64,000 bases of DNA. Origin: Methylocaldum sp. 14B. GTDB lineage: Bacteria > Pseudomonadota > Gammaproteobacteria > Methylococcales > Methylococcaceae. A model generated the notes under the pieces. The model saw nothing but the letters and a program-made list of their open reading frames with translations, had not been told where the DNA came from and did no database searches. Every line of letters begins with the position of its first letter. Positions within the stretch are counted from its first letter, which is position 1. Both the position numbers and the translations under genes were made by a program. The stretch lies in contig NZ_MSCV01000014.1 of the NCBI RefSeq assembly GCF_002005105.1, positions 62,001 to 126,000 on the forward strand. The letters are read 5' to 3'. Shown piece after piece: positions 7,340-15,510 of this stretch.

Positions 7340-8518
7340 CTAAGCCGCATCATTCCTGCGCATAGGGGTGCCCAGTCCGCTCGCATACCCATAGCGTTCT
7401 ATTACCTGCCCCCAGCGTCGGGTAATTTCCTCCCTCAGTTCCGGGGTGAGGTCGTAGCGATTGGTACGATAATCGTTCGTCTCTTCTAGGTACTGCTTCA
7501 ATTTGGGAAGCATTCGCTCGAAATCGCTTAGTTCCAGCTGGTCGTACAGCTTACGGAGTTGCCCGACCGGATCTTGCACGAGGTCCTCGTATCGCAGTTC
7601 ATGGAAGCGGGGGGCGTGGAGCAGCGGGCGTGCTTCCTCGAGCTTCTGGAACATATGCAAGAAATTTTCGAACACGTAGTCTTCCAGATCGTCGTATTTC
7701 GGTTCTTGCAAGCCCTGAGCCTCGTACAAGGATTTCCACAAATGCATCGTCGAGAGAAACAGGGTGTAAGGGTCGCGCACGATGTGAACGAACTGTGCAT
7801 CCGGAAACAGCTCGAGTAAGACCTTGATTCGATAAGTGTGGGTGGGGGATTTCAACAGGATACGTTTGGGGTTGCGTATCGTCAGCTGCTTGAGAAATTT
7901 TACGAAGCCGTCTTTCCAGCGCCGCAGTTCCCGCGACGGGACATCTTCCAGACTGAAATATTCGCGGTAGGGATTGCGATTGGGGAAGGCGATCTTCTGG
8001 TAAGGGGAAGGCAGTCCGAGATTGCACAGCGCAAACTCGTCTTCCTGGGGACGTTCCCAACCCATGGCCATGTTGTCGAACGGCCGCTGCTCCGGTAATA
8101 GAGCCTTGAACAGGAAACCGAGCCAGTGCGCATCGAACCGCTCCGTGAGCAGAAAGCGGTTAGGGTTGAAGCACACGTAAGTGGTTGGATAGGTGAAACG
8201 GTCGTCCAGGGCGAGAAGCTCGTGAAGCCACGTGGTGCCGGAACGCCAATGTCCGATGATGAATAAGGGCGCTTGCTTGATTTCCGTTCTGCGCACCCGA
8301 CGGTTCCATATCAGCTCTTGCAGACCGTGGCTCAAGCTGCCCAGCAATATGACGAATGTCATGGCCACAATCCGGGGTATGCGTCGCACCCCAACGTCAA
8401 ATCTGTTGTGGGCCAACATTCTTAGCCAGCCGAAAAAATTGCCCCCAAGCCAGATTTTGGCATACGACTTCTTTTCGCTCTGTGTCTTGCTATCGGTTGT
8501 ATTCGTGGACAAATCCAT
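7340..8518 (-). CDS. Sulfotransferase family protein
   Basis: A 392-residue protein with both PAPS-binding signatures of the sulfotransferase fold. The 5'-phosphosulfate loop GHWRSGTTWLHEL is at residues 89-101, and the 3'-phosphate motif VHIVRDPYTLFLS at 244-256. A hydrophobic stretch near residues 50-65 precedes the catalytic domain and may associate with the membrane. Family members transfer sulfate from PAPS to hydroxyls of sugars, lipids or phenols; the acceptor here is unknown. It follows two tandem secreted-protein genes on the same strand. The first codons of this gene are echoed in decayed form upstream of both, so the pair was evidently duplicated as a module. AGAAGGAA lies before the ATG. 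Confidence 0.85.
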   Translation of the reverse strand: MDLSTNTTDSKTQSEKKSYAKIWLGGNFFGWLRMLAHNRFDVGVRRIPRIVAMTFVILLGSLSHGLQELIWNRRVRRTEIKQAPLFIIGHWRSGTTWLHELLALDDRFTYPTTYVCFNPNRFLLTERFDAHWLGFLFKALLPEQRPFDNMAMGWERPQEDEFALCNLGLPSPYQKIAFPNRNPYREYFSLEDVPSRELRRWKDGFVKFLKQLTIRNPKRILLKSPTHTYRIKVLLELFPDAQFVHIVRDPYTLFLSTMHLWKSLYEAQGLQEPKYDDLEDYVFENFLHMFQKLEEARPLLHAPRFHELRYEDLVQDPVGQLRKLYDQLELSDFERMLPKLKQYLEETNDYRTNRYDLTPELREEITRRWGQVIERYGYASGLGTPMRRNDAA

Positions 8519-8620
8519 TTGGGCGATTCCTTCTGTAAGGTTTAGATGAGTGACAGCGAGGCGTTTCCTCTGCGACGCGAAGCGTCCACTACGGCACGAA
8601 AAGTCAGCACCGGGACTGCC

Positions 8621-10000
8621 TCATTGCGCATCTGCGGCCAATCCGCAGCGATCCCGCTCAAACTCGACCTTGGTGCATGTCGTGACGAGCGGAAAGTACT
8701 CTCCCATGTGCGCCGTAATGGCGGCGGGATCGTTGTTGGTGCCGGCATAGTAGAGCAGCGCCTCGGCAAATGCCGGGTTTGGCTGCATGTGGCGCAGGAT
8801 CAGTGCCGGTATGGTATCGGTCGTAGGTAACCAGTTGGCTGCGTTGGCGGGCCGGCTCTCCGGATTGGAAAAGGCGAACGTCACATAGCCGTCGCCATCT
8901 TGCGCCGCTTGGGCATCGTACAAGCAGCCGTTAGTAGTCCATAAGGTCGAAGTATTGTGCATGCACAGAGACCAATAGCGGAGCTGCTCGTTGCCGGAAA
9001 TATCGTCCGGAATGCCCTCGAGGCCCTGGGTGTCGGGGAAGCTGGGCGCCCTGAAGCGCATCACCGTCACCTCGCCGCGCGAGGGACTCAAAAACACCAA
9101 TAGATACCCGGTCTGAGCGTTGTAGTAGGTGCCCCGGCCGTTCGGATGCGGCGTTACGGCCCGATAACGCGCCAGACCGTTGTTGAAATCGGATGCGGAG
9201 GGACTCGGTATGCCCCCTGCTGCGGATGGGCCGTCGATCACGCGGAGGCGAAGCTCGTCTCTCTCTGCGGGAAAGATTTGTGTTTCCCGCGTTTCTTCCG
9301 ACGACTCGGCGCTTTCTACTAATCTGATAAGCGCTTGCTTCTCTGCTTCCTGGATCCTCCGCATTTTTTCGCACATCTCGTGAATGCCTTCCAGGCTGGT
9401 CATTGCGGGGTCATCGACGACGAAATAGAAATCCGGCTGAGGAATGCCGCCGAGTGAATCCGTGCCCGGATCGGGCAGGTACACCCGGTAGGCTACGGAG
9501 TTGTATTCCGTCTTGCTTCCATCGTAGCGATAGCCGCCGTAGAGGATATTCGCCGGCCTCGGCGGCTGCGGCGGCCGAGGCCGGCGAATATCCAGTAGAT
9601 CGACGGTATAAGCGCTTTCCGGGACGTACGGCGTATTCGGGAGGAACGGATTTTCGCCGCGATCGGGCACGATGTCGGTGTCGGCCAGCAGCGCCGTCGA
9701 ATTCCCCAAGAAATCGTGGTTCTGCCAGGACAGATAGCGTGCTTGAGGGAACTCGGCGCGGAACCGGAAGTGTCCGCCCGGTGGATGTGCCGGGAGCCCC
9801 TGCAAGAACCAGTACACGGCGTTACTTTCTATGGCCGGTGCAGTGCTGCTTTGAATCAACCAGCCCGAGCATTCCGTCAAGGCAACCTCCTGGCCTCGGA
9901 CCAGGTCCCCCTGGGCAAAACTTTCGCTGGGAAGCAACCCGAGCAGGCCACTTCCCATCACGCCTGATATCGTCACAAGCTTGCGGAACGAATCCTTCAT
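8621..10000 (-). CDS. Secreted protein of unknown function, tandem copy A
   Basis: A 459-residue protein with a Sec signal (MKDSFRKLVTISGVMGSGLL, cleavage after SFA near residue 29). The start is set by AAGGAGGTG ahead of the ATG at 10000. The mature protein is beta-rich with a proline-rich stretch (RPRPPQPPRPAN), several Gly/Pro loops (AHPPGGHFRF, PHPNGRGTYYNAQTGY) and paired cysteines near the C-terminus (CTKVEFERDRC). I do not recognise the family. It is near-identical over most of its length to copy B (10207-11595), except for a patch near residues 225-250 and small changes elsewhere. Its 5' flank contains the decayed start of a second sulfotransferase gene. The sulfotransferase gene lies just downstream. 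Confidence 0.8.
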   Translation of the reverse strand: MKDSFRKLVTISGVMGSGLLGLLPSESFAQGDLVRGQEVALTECSGWLIQSSTAPAIESNAVYWFLQGLPAHPPGGHFRFRAEFPQARYLSWQNHDFLGNSTALLADTDIVPDRGENPFLPNTPYVPESAYTVDLLDIRRPRPPQPPRPANILYGGYRYDGSKTEYNSVAYRVYLPDPGTDSLGGIPQPDFYFVVDDPAMTSLEGIHEMCEKMRRIQEAEKQALIRLVESAESSEETRETQIFPAERDELRLRVIDGPSAAGGIPSPSASDFNNGLARYRAVTPHPNGRGTYYNAQTGYLLVFLSPSRGEVTVMRFRAPSFPDTQGLEGIPDDISGNEQLRYWSLCMHNTSTLWTTNGCLYDAQAAQDGDGYVTFAFSNPESRPANAANWLPTTDTIPALILRHMQPNPAFAEALLYYAGTNNDPAAITAHMGEYFPLVTTCTKVEFERDRCGLAADAQ

Positions 10001-10206
10001 TGCACACCTCCTTAAAGGCAATGGGCCAATCCTTAGCCAGTCGAAGACATCCCCCGAGCTTTGTGCTTTGCCATCTACTGTATTTGCGGACAATTCCATT
10101 TGAGTGGTTCTTTCCGGTGTAAGCCCCAAGTAAATGACTAAGGAGCGATGCGGTTCTTCGATACGCCGCTTCGACTGTGCCGCGCGTCGACGGCATCGCT
10201 CCTGCA
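10001..10206 (-). pseudogene. Decayed start of a duplicated sulfotransferase gene
   Basis: From an ATG at 10099, reading in frame into copy A, the codons give MELSANTVDGKAQSS followed by a DWLRIG stretch. This matches the start of the intact sulfotransferase (MDLSTNTTDSKTQSE, then GWLRML). The flanking bases also match: ACAATTCCATTTGAGTGG here versus ACAAATCCATTTGGGCGA upstream of 8518. Only about 30 codons survive before the RBS of copy A. It looks like the residue of a tandem duplication in which the rest of the sulfotransferase was lost. A weaker version, with ATG changed to ATC, lies upstream of copy B near 11620-11700. Confidence 0.6.
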
Positions 10207-11595
10207 TCACCGCGTACCTTGCGGCGCCAGCCCACAGCGATCCCGCTCAAACTCGGCCTTGGTGCATGTCGTGACGAGCGGAAAGTACTCTCCCATGTGC
10301 GCCGTAATGGCGGCGGGATCGTTGTTGGTGCCGGCATAGTAGAGCAGCGCCTCGGCAAATGCCGGGTTTGGCTGCATGTGGCGCAGGATCAACGCCGGTA
10401 TGGGGCCGCTGGCGATGGGCAACCAGTTGGTCGCGTTGGCGGGCCGGTTCTCCGGATTGGAAAAGGCGAACGTCACATAGCCGTCGCCATCTTGCGCCGC
10501 TTGGGCATCGTACAAGCAGCCCGTGGTAGGCAACCCGGCCGTGGCATCGTGCATGCACAGAGACCAATAGCGGAGCTGCTCGTTGCCGGAAATATCGTCC
10601 GGAATACCCTGGAGGCCCTGGGTGTCGGGGAAGCTGGGCGCCCTGAAACGCATCACCGTCACCTCGCCGCGCGAGGGACTCAAAAACACCTGAAGATACC
10701 CGGTCTGAGCGTTGTAGTAGGTGCCCCGGCCGTTCGGATGCGGCGTTACGGCCCGATAACGCGCCAGACCGTTGTTGAAATCGGATGCGGAGGGACTCGG
10801 TATGCCCCCTGCTGCGGACGGGCCGTCGATCACGCGCTGGCCAATTTCTTTCTCCGCGGTATCTGAAAGCGGCCTATCCTGCCTTGCCGCCAGAGACTTG
10901 GTGGTTTTAGCTACTGCGATAAGCGCTTGCTTCTCTGCTTCCTGGATCTTTCGCATTGTCTCGCACATCTTGTGAATGCCTTCCAGGCTGGCCATTGCAG
11001 GGTCATCGACGACGAAATAGAAGTCCGGCTGAGGAATGCCGCCGAGTGAATCCGTGCCCGGATCGGGCAGGTACACCCGGTAGGCTACGGAGTTGTATTC
11101 CGTCTTGCTTCCATCGTAACGATAGCCGCCGTAGAGGATATTCGCCGGCCTCGGCGGCTGCGGCGGCCGAGCCTCGGGCGGCACATCCAGTAGATCGACG
11201 GTATAAGCGCTTTCCGGGACGTACGGCGTATTCGGGAGGAACGGATTTTCGCCGCGATCGGGCACGATGTCGGTGTCGGCCAGCAGCGCCGTCGAAAACC
11301 CCAAGAAATCGTGGTTCTGCCAGGACAGATAGCGTGCTTGAGGGAACTCGGCGCGGAACCGGAAGTGTCCGCCCGGTGGATGTGCCGGGAGCCCCTGGAC
11401 GAACCAGTACACGGCGTTACTTTCTATGGCCGGTGCAGTGCTGTTCTCCATTACCCAGCCCGAGCATTCCGTCAGGGGAACCTCCTGGCCTCGGACCAGG
11501 TCCCCCTCAGCAAAACTTTCGCCGGGAAGCAACCCGAGCAGGCCGCTTCCCATCACGCCTGATATCGTCACAAGCTTGCGGAACGAATCCTTCAT
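10207..11595 (-). CDS. Secreted protein of unknown function, tandem copy B
   Basis: A 462-residue paralogue of copy A, with the same signal peptide and the same GGAGGTG site before the ATG at 11595. Most of the protein matches copy A residue for residue. The clear differences are the segment after the EAEKQAL motif (KTTKSLAARQDRPLSDTAEK in place of VESAESSEETRETQIFPAER), the linker before the PPQPPRPAN motif, and a short stretch before GCLYDAQ. High identity with concentrated differences suggests a recent tandem duplication, or gene conversion that spares the variable patch. Function unknown; export to the periplasm or beyond is predicted. Confidence 0.8.
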   Translation of the reverse strand: MKDSFRKLVTISGVMGSGLLGLLPGESFAEGDLVRGQEVPLTECSGWVMENSTAPAIESNAVYWFVQGLPAHPPGGHFRFRAEFPQARYLSWQNHDFLGFSTALLADTDIVPDRGENPFLPNTPYVPESAYTVDLLDVPPEARPPQPPRPANILYGGYRYDGSKTEYNSVAYRVYLPDPGTDSLGGIPQPDFYFVVDDPAMASLEGIHKMCETMRKIQEAEKQALIAVAKTTKSLAARQDRPLSDTAEKEIGQRVIDGPSAAGGIPSPSASDFNNGLARYRAVTPHPNGRGTYYNAQTGYLQVFLSPSRGEVTVMRFRAPSFPDTQGLQGIPDDISGNEQLRYWSLCMHDATAGLPTTGCLYDAQAAQDGDGYVTFAFSNPENRPANATNWLPIASGPIPALILRHMQPNPAFAEALLYYAGTNNDPAAITAHMGEYFPLVTTCTKAEFERDRCGLAPQGTR

Positions 11596-11785
11596 TGCAC
11601 ACCTCCGTGTAAAGATATGAGCCAACTCCATGGCCAACTGGAGATATCCCTTGAACTTCGTGCTTCGTTATCGATCTGCCGATGAATTCGATTGGACGAT
11701 TCCTGATTGCATTAAGAAACATTAACCGGGAATGTGATGCGCTCCCTCGATCGCACGAGGTTTGCGACTGCGTTCGGGAAGGACG

Positions 11786-11860
11786 TCAGCGTCGCTGCGT
11801 GGAGCCGAGATAGGAGCCATTGCCGATTGTGACGAAGGCAAACGTAGGCTTGGAATTCAT
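11786..11860 (-). CDS. Possible 24-residue peptide or truncated gene start
   Basis: GGGAGGAG lies ten bases before an ATG at 11860, and the frame reads MNSKPTFAFVTIGNGSYLGS and then TQRR before a stop. The Shine-Dalgarno is among the best in the region, which is unusual for a chance ORF. The peptide has no signal sequence. It could be a small protein, a leader peptide for copy B, or the start of a gene truncated by duplication events. Low confidence. Confidence 0.3.
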   Translation of the reverse strand: MNSKPTFAFVTIGNGSYLGSTQRR

Positions 11861-12103
11861 AGGAAAATCTCCTCCCAGAGAAATTGCTGATTCTTCTATT
11901 CAGCCGATACTTCATGTAAATGCGCAGATCATTCCAACATCGCCGCTCCAGCGCGAACGCGACTGGTTCGTTCGATCCAGGCATATCCCTGCCTCGGAAC
12001 AGGCCGATGGAACGCCGTCAGGGCTCCCGACACCGCTGCACCGGGGTTGTCGCCGCGACGCTAGAGAATTTTCCTCTTTCGTGTAGCGCCCCCACGGTGT
12101 GAT

Positions 12104-12170
12104 AGGTCGGCAATCCTTTGCCGACGCCCTGGATCGGTGAGAGGCTTTGTCGGCAAAGGATTGCCGACCT
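12104..12170. repeat. REP-like palindrome (AGGTCGG family)
   Basis: Perfect 22-bp arms at 12104-12125 (AGGTCGGCAATCCTTTGCCG, then AC) and 12149-12170 are inverse complements around a 23-base centre. Each arm is also a small hairpin by itself (GTCGGCAA with TTGCCGAC). Single arms recur at 33886-33905 and 34193-34214, and a variant is at 3690-3730. Confidence 0.8.
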
Positions 12171-12214
12171 GCAACCTTCCCGATCCACGCCGCTAGACCG
12201 TAATGAAAAACGCG

Positions 12215-13459
12215 CTAGAACGTGTACGCGGCGCCCACGAAGAACGAATAATTCAAGAGGCTGCCGAACTCGCTGTCGCGAGAGCCCGTGAAACCGTTGG
12301 CAATGACGTACAACAGCGTATGGTCGGTGGCTTCGTATTCGAAGATGCCGATCAGGCGGTCGGACTGGTCGTTCAGATTGTGGATCACCCGGAAATTCAC
12401 GTTGAAATCGTTCCAGATCTCGGTATCCGAATACTGGAGCATCATGTAGTCTTGGCGAAACATGGGATCGGTGGAGTCGATTTCGCCCCTAAGGAAACAT
12501 TGATCGATGCGATCCCGCAGGCAGCCGTTTTCGTTATGGAAATATTCCAGGTTGACGGTCGGTCCGGCCTCGAAGGTGTACGAGGCGCCTCCCAGTAATT
12601 CGAAGTCGCCGTAATCGCCGTGGGAGCCTTCTCCGTAGAGAAGCAGCGCGTCGGTCACGTTCCAGCCGCCGAAGAAACCGACCCGGTAGCCGGTGTTTTC
12701 GCGGTACGAAGGGATGACGGAAAGATACTTGCCATCCCCGGTCCAATCGATCTTGAAGGCATAACCCGGCTGAAAGTCCTGGCCTTGCGCCGAGCCGTCG
12801 GCGAATCCCGCTTGGTTGAGACCGAAACCCTGCTGCCGTCCCAACCGGCCTTCATCCGTATTGGCGATGAACGAAACGGCCCAGGTGGAATTCGGTATCC
12901 ACACGGCCCTCGCATAGCCGAGTCCGGGGACTTCCACTCTCGGGTTGTTCCGCCCGTTCTCCTTGTTGAACGGATTGGACGAAGACAGGAGCACCGACGG
13001 TCCCCACTGCAGGTTCTCGCGGCCGTAGGAGACGAACAACTCGTCCATCAGCCGGTAACGCGCGAACCACTCGTTCGTGTAGAACTGCGCCAGGCTGTCT
13101 TCTTCGCCCTCCGGGAACCCTTCTTCCCAGCGCTGCCACAGGTAGATGAAGCGTTGTTTGATACCCAGTTCCAGCCGGCGGAAGTCCAGGTTGAGATCCA
13201 CGCGCGGGTTGATCGACGCCTGATAAGTGGATATCTCCAGGATATTATTGGGATTCAGGCGCGAATTCATTTCCGGTTCCTGGAAAATTCCGAAAGCCAG
13301 GACGTTGATCCGCGAATAGAAGCCGCTCTTGATCTCGTCGAAAATGCTCACCGGCCCCGTGGATACGATCACGGGTTCGGTGGCCGCGGCCGCCGTTCCC
13401 GATATTGCGCACATGACAAAAACCCATAGTCCCCACGTTAGTCCACCGTTTTTTTTCAT
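12215..13459 (-). CDS. Predicted outer-membrane beta-barrel protein
   Basis: A 414-residue protein with a signal peptide (basic MKKNGG, hydrophobic core, GTAAAA cleavage near residue 26). The mature part alternates polar and aromatic residues throughout and ends in an aromatic residue (GAAYTF), the usual C-terminal signature for BAM-dependent outer-membrane barrels. Its start overlaps the stop of the LolA-like gene by four bases (ATGA), so the two are translationally coupled. Together with the LolA-like, permease and ATPase genes it completes an inner-to-outer membrane route beside lipid-synthesis genes, which suggests a role in delivering or accommodating that lipid at the outer membrane. 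It could instead be a general porin. The specific family is not recognised. Confidence 0.75.
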   Translation of the reverse strand: MKKNGGLTWGLWVFVMCAISGTAAAATEPVIVSTGPVSIFDEIKSGFYSRINVLAFGIFQEPEMNSRLNPNNILEISTYQASINPRVDLNLDFRRLELGIKQRFIYLWQRWEEGFPEGEEDSLAQFYTNEWFARYRLMDELFVSYGRENLQWGPSVLLSSSNPFNKENGRNNPRVEVPGLGYARAVWIPNSTWAVSFIANTDEGRLGRQQGFGLNQAGFADGSAQGQDFQPGYAFKIDWTGDGKYLSVIPSYRENTGYRVGFFGGWNVTDALLLYGEGSHGDYGDFELLGGASYTFEAGPTVNLEYFHNENGCLRDRIDQCFLRGEIDSTDPMFRQDYMMLQYSDTEIWNDFNVNFRVIHNLNDQSDRLIGIFEYEATDHTLLYVIANGFTGSRDSEFGSLLNYSFFVGAAYTF

Positions 13460-14202
13460 TTCATAAAGAGGTTGAGATTGAATACGTAATCCGGAAGTGG
13501 CTCGAACCGAGGCTTGGTGAGGTTGAGATAGGTCACGTCCTCGCTCATCAGTTCGTCGTACATGGTGATCTTGGAAATGAACGGGCGCTCCTTTCCGTCG
13601 ATAAGCACTTTATTGCCGTATTCCATTTCAGCCAATTTGAATTTCTTTCCCGATACCGTGAAGTACTCCGCTTTCACTCCCACCAGGCGCTTTTTCGAAA
13701 TCCAGTATTTGATCCGATCGTACGTGGTCTTGTCGTTCTTGCTGGTGAGATCGAAAACGTAGCATTCCTCGTCGCCCACCGTGTCGTCGGGCAACTGAGC
13801 AGCATTGTAGTCCTCGGCGTAATTGGTCGAGGCGATGTCGCCGTAGGCCGCGTTGCCCATCAGTTTCTGGCGCTGCGAAATGGGGACCGCCTTGCTCAGC
13901 CCCGGTTTGTAGAACCACATGTTGTTGTTCGACATGAGCAGCTTGTTGCCCTTGTACTTCGGCGGTGCGAGGCTTATTCCGGAGATGTCGAAGCCGCGCG
14001 CCTTGATGTCGTAATTCAAAGAGTCGGTACGGCCGTTTTCGATGGACTCTATCACCACTTCCCAGGAAATGCCCAGGAGGTTGCCCCGCGATTGATCCGC
14101 CGTCTTCAGTATAGTCTTGACGTCCGGCGAAGCCGACAACGGCGCGGCGGACAGCAATCCGGCCAGGATTAGCAAGCTTCCGAGCAAGAGGGTCGTTCTC
14201 AT
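13456..14202 (-). CDS. LolA-like outer membrane lipoprotein-sorting protein
   Basis: A 248-residue periplasmic protein with a signal peptide (cleavage near ASA, residue 25). After it comes a single domain of the outer-membrane lipoprotein-sorting type (LolA/LolB-like fold, PF17131-like): an N-terminal DVKTILKTADQSRGN helix, then repeated beta-strands with MWFYKPGLSKAVPIS and a C-terminal half-barrel. Such proteins carry lipids or lipoproteins in a hydrophobic half-barrel across the periplasm. It sits between the ABC permease and the outer-membrane barrel, the position expected for a periplasmic shuttle. The usual genomic lolA is not near lipid-synthesis genes, so I read this as a dedicated paralogue. 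The family is recognised by overall pattern; substrate inferred. Confidence 0.8.
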   Translation of the reverse strand: MRTTLLLGSLLILAGLLSAAPLSASPDVKTILKTADQSRGNLLGISWEVVIESIENGRTDSLNYDIKARGFDISGISLAPPKYKGNKLLMSNNNMWFYKPGLSKAVPISQRQKLMGNAAYGDIASTNYAEDYNAAQLPDDTVGDEECYVFDLTSKNDKTTYDRIKYWISKKRLVGVKAEYFTVSGKKFKLAEMEYGNKVLIDGKERPFISKITMYDELMSEDVTYLNLTKPRFEPLPDYVFNLNLFMK

Positions 14203-14259
14203 CGTCTTCTCCTTGTACTTTATCTACTCCATCGAAGCGGTCAACTGTCGCTCCTAGGT

Positions 14260-15510
14260 TCAGGTATGTCCCAGAGCGCCGACGATCTGCATGCGAGCTG
14301 CCGTGCGCGCCGGGAGACTGGCTGCGGCCAGGGAAAGAACGATCAGCAGCAGGATGCTGTAGAGCATGTAATCGGGCACCAGGTAGACCTCCAATGGCAC
14401 CCGGCGGGTGATTTGGGGCGGTATCCAGGTCGGTTTGAAAAATGCGACGCCCGACCAGGTGATCAGGGTGAGGACCATGCCGAGCAGCGATCCAAGAATC
14501 CCCAATAACATGCTTTCGGCCGCGAACAGTCCGACGATGCCGCGGCGCTTGAACCCCAGTGCCCGCAGCGTGCCGATCTCGCGGGTCCGTTCCATGATCG
14601 CCATGCTGACGGTATTGATCACGCTCATGACGACGATGGTGAACACGATCAGGAAGGTGAACAGGAAGATCACGTCGAACATCTGCTTCACCTTGGTGTA
14701 AAAGGTGGAAAGCTCGTTCCAGGTCTTGACTTCCAGCTTCAAGCCTTCTGCCGCCAGTTCTCCGGCCAGCTGGGCGCGCACGGTTTCCGTTGTGTCGTCG
14801 TTCGTCAGCAGCAAGGTCAGGCGATCCACGCTGCCGGTATCGTAGAGGCTCTGGGCGAACTTGAGCGAAACCGACATGAGCTTGTCCTCCAGCGCTTCGA
14901 CCGGGCCATCGAAGAGCTGAAACACCTGGGCGTCGAGCGCGTTGATCTGTCCCGACACGGTGGGCGCCATGGCGACGGCGTCGGAGCCCAAGTCCAGATT
15001 AAGCTGCTCCGCCAGTCCCCGGCTCAGGCCGATGCCGTGAATGACGTCGTCCTCCAGGGATTTGCCGTCGAACAACTGGATTTTCCCTATCATCCCGCGG
15101 GCATGCTCGTTGATGCGGCGCACGGCGGACGGCACTCGGCCGGCGGCGATGAAGATCGTCGACACCTTCCCGTTGCTCAGAAGTCCCGAAATGTGGAGCT
15201 GCGGTGCCACCACCACGATTTCCGGATGCCGGGCCAGCACCTGTTGAATGACTCCCATCTCTTCTTCGTCGATGAGATAACGGGTCGGATCGAGTTTGCC
15301 TTCCTGGAGAAAGCCGGTCTTGAAAACGCTGAGATGGCCGTTACCCTGCGCGTAGATGTAGGAATCCTTGAGGCTGGTGAAGATGTAGGCGGTGAATCCG
15401 CCCAGGGTGTTGACCGCCGCAAAGCCGAGGCCGATCGCCAGAATCGTGAACAGCGACCGGCGCCGATTGCGGAAGAGATTTCTTAAGGCGAGCTTGATCC
15501 AGGTCATCAT
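14260..15510 (-). CDS. ABC transporter permease, LolC/LolE-MacB (FtsX) type
   Basis: A 416-residue inner-membrane protein of the four-TM type. TM1 is at residues 18-40 after the conserved IKLALRNLFRNRRRSLFT, followed by a periplasmic domain of about 230 residues, then three C-terminal TM helices near 275-300, 325-355 and 378-405 with the FtsX motif MERTREIGTLRALGFKRRGI between the second and third. MacB/LolCDE permeases act as mechanotransmitters that extract lipoproteins or lipids from the outer face of the inner membrane rather than pumping across it. The ATPase gene overlaps its start by four bases, giving a coupled pair. The LolA-like gene follows. A single permease gene implies a homodimer. 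Confidence 0.88.
   Translation of the reverse strand: MMTWIKLALRNLFRNRRRSLFTILAIGLGFAAVNTLGGFTAYIFTSLKDSYIYAQGNGHLSVFKTGFLQEGKLDPTRYLIDEEEMGVIQQVLARHPEIVVVAPQLHISGLLSNGKVSTIFIAAGRVPSAVRRINEHARGMIGKIQLFDGKSLEDDVIHGIGLSRGLAEQLNLDLGSDAVAMAPTVSGQINALDAQVFQLFDGPVEALEDKLMSVSLKFAQSLYDTGSVDRLTLLLTNDDTTETVRAQLAGELAAEGLKLEVKTWNELSTFYTKVKQMFDVIFLFTFLIVFTIVVMSVINTVSMAIMERTREIGTLRALGFKRRGIVGLFAAESMLLGILGSLLGMVLTLITWSGVAFFKPTWIPPQITRRVPLEVYLVPDYMLYSILLLIVLSLAAASLPARTAARMQIVGALGHT

Larger units (their letters stand above)
11596..12214. other. Gene-poor interval with a short ORF and REP-like repeats
   Basis: The stretch contains a decayed sulfotransferase-start homology near 11620-11700, a 24-codon open frame with a strong ribosome binding site at 11786-11860, and a REP-like palindrome at 12104-12170. 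It separates the export genes (12215 onward) from the duplicated secreted-protein module, so the latter may have its own promoter here. No other gene is seen. Confidence 0.55.
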
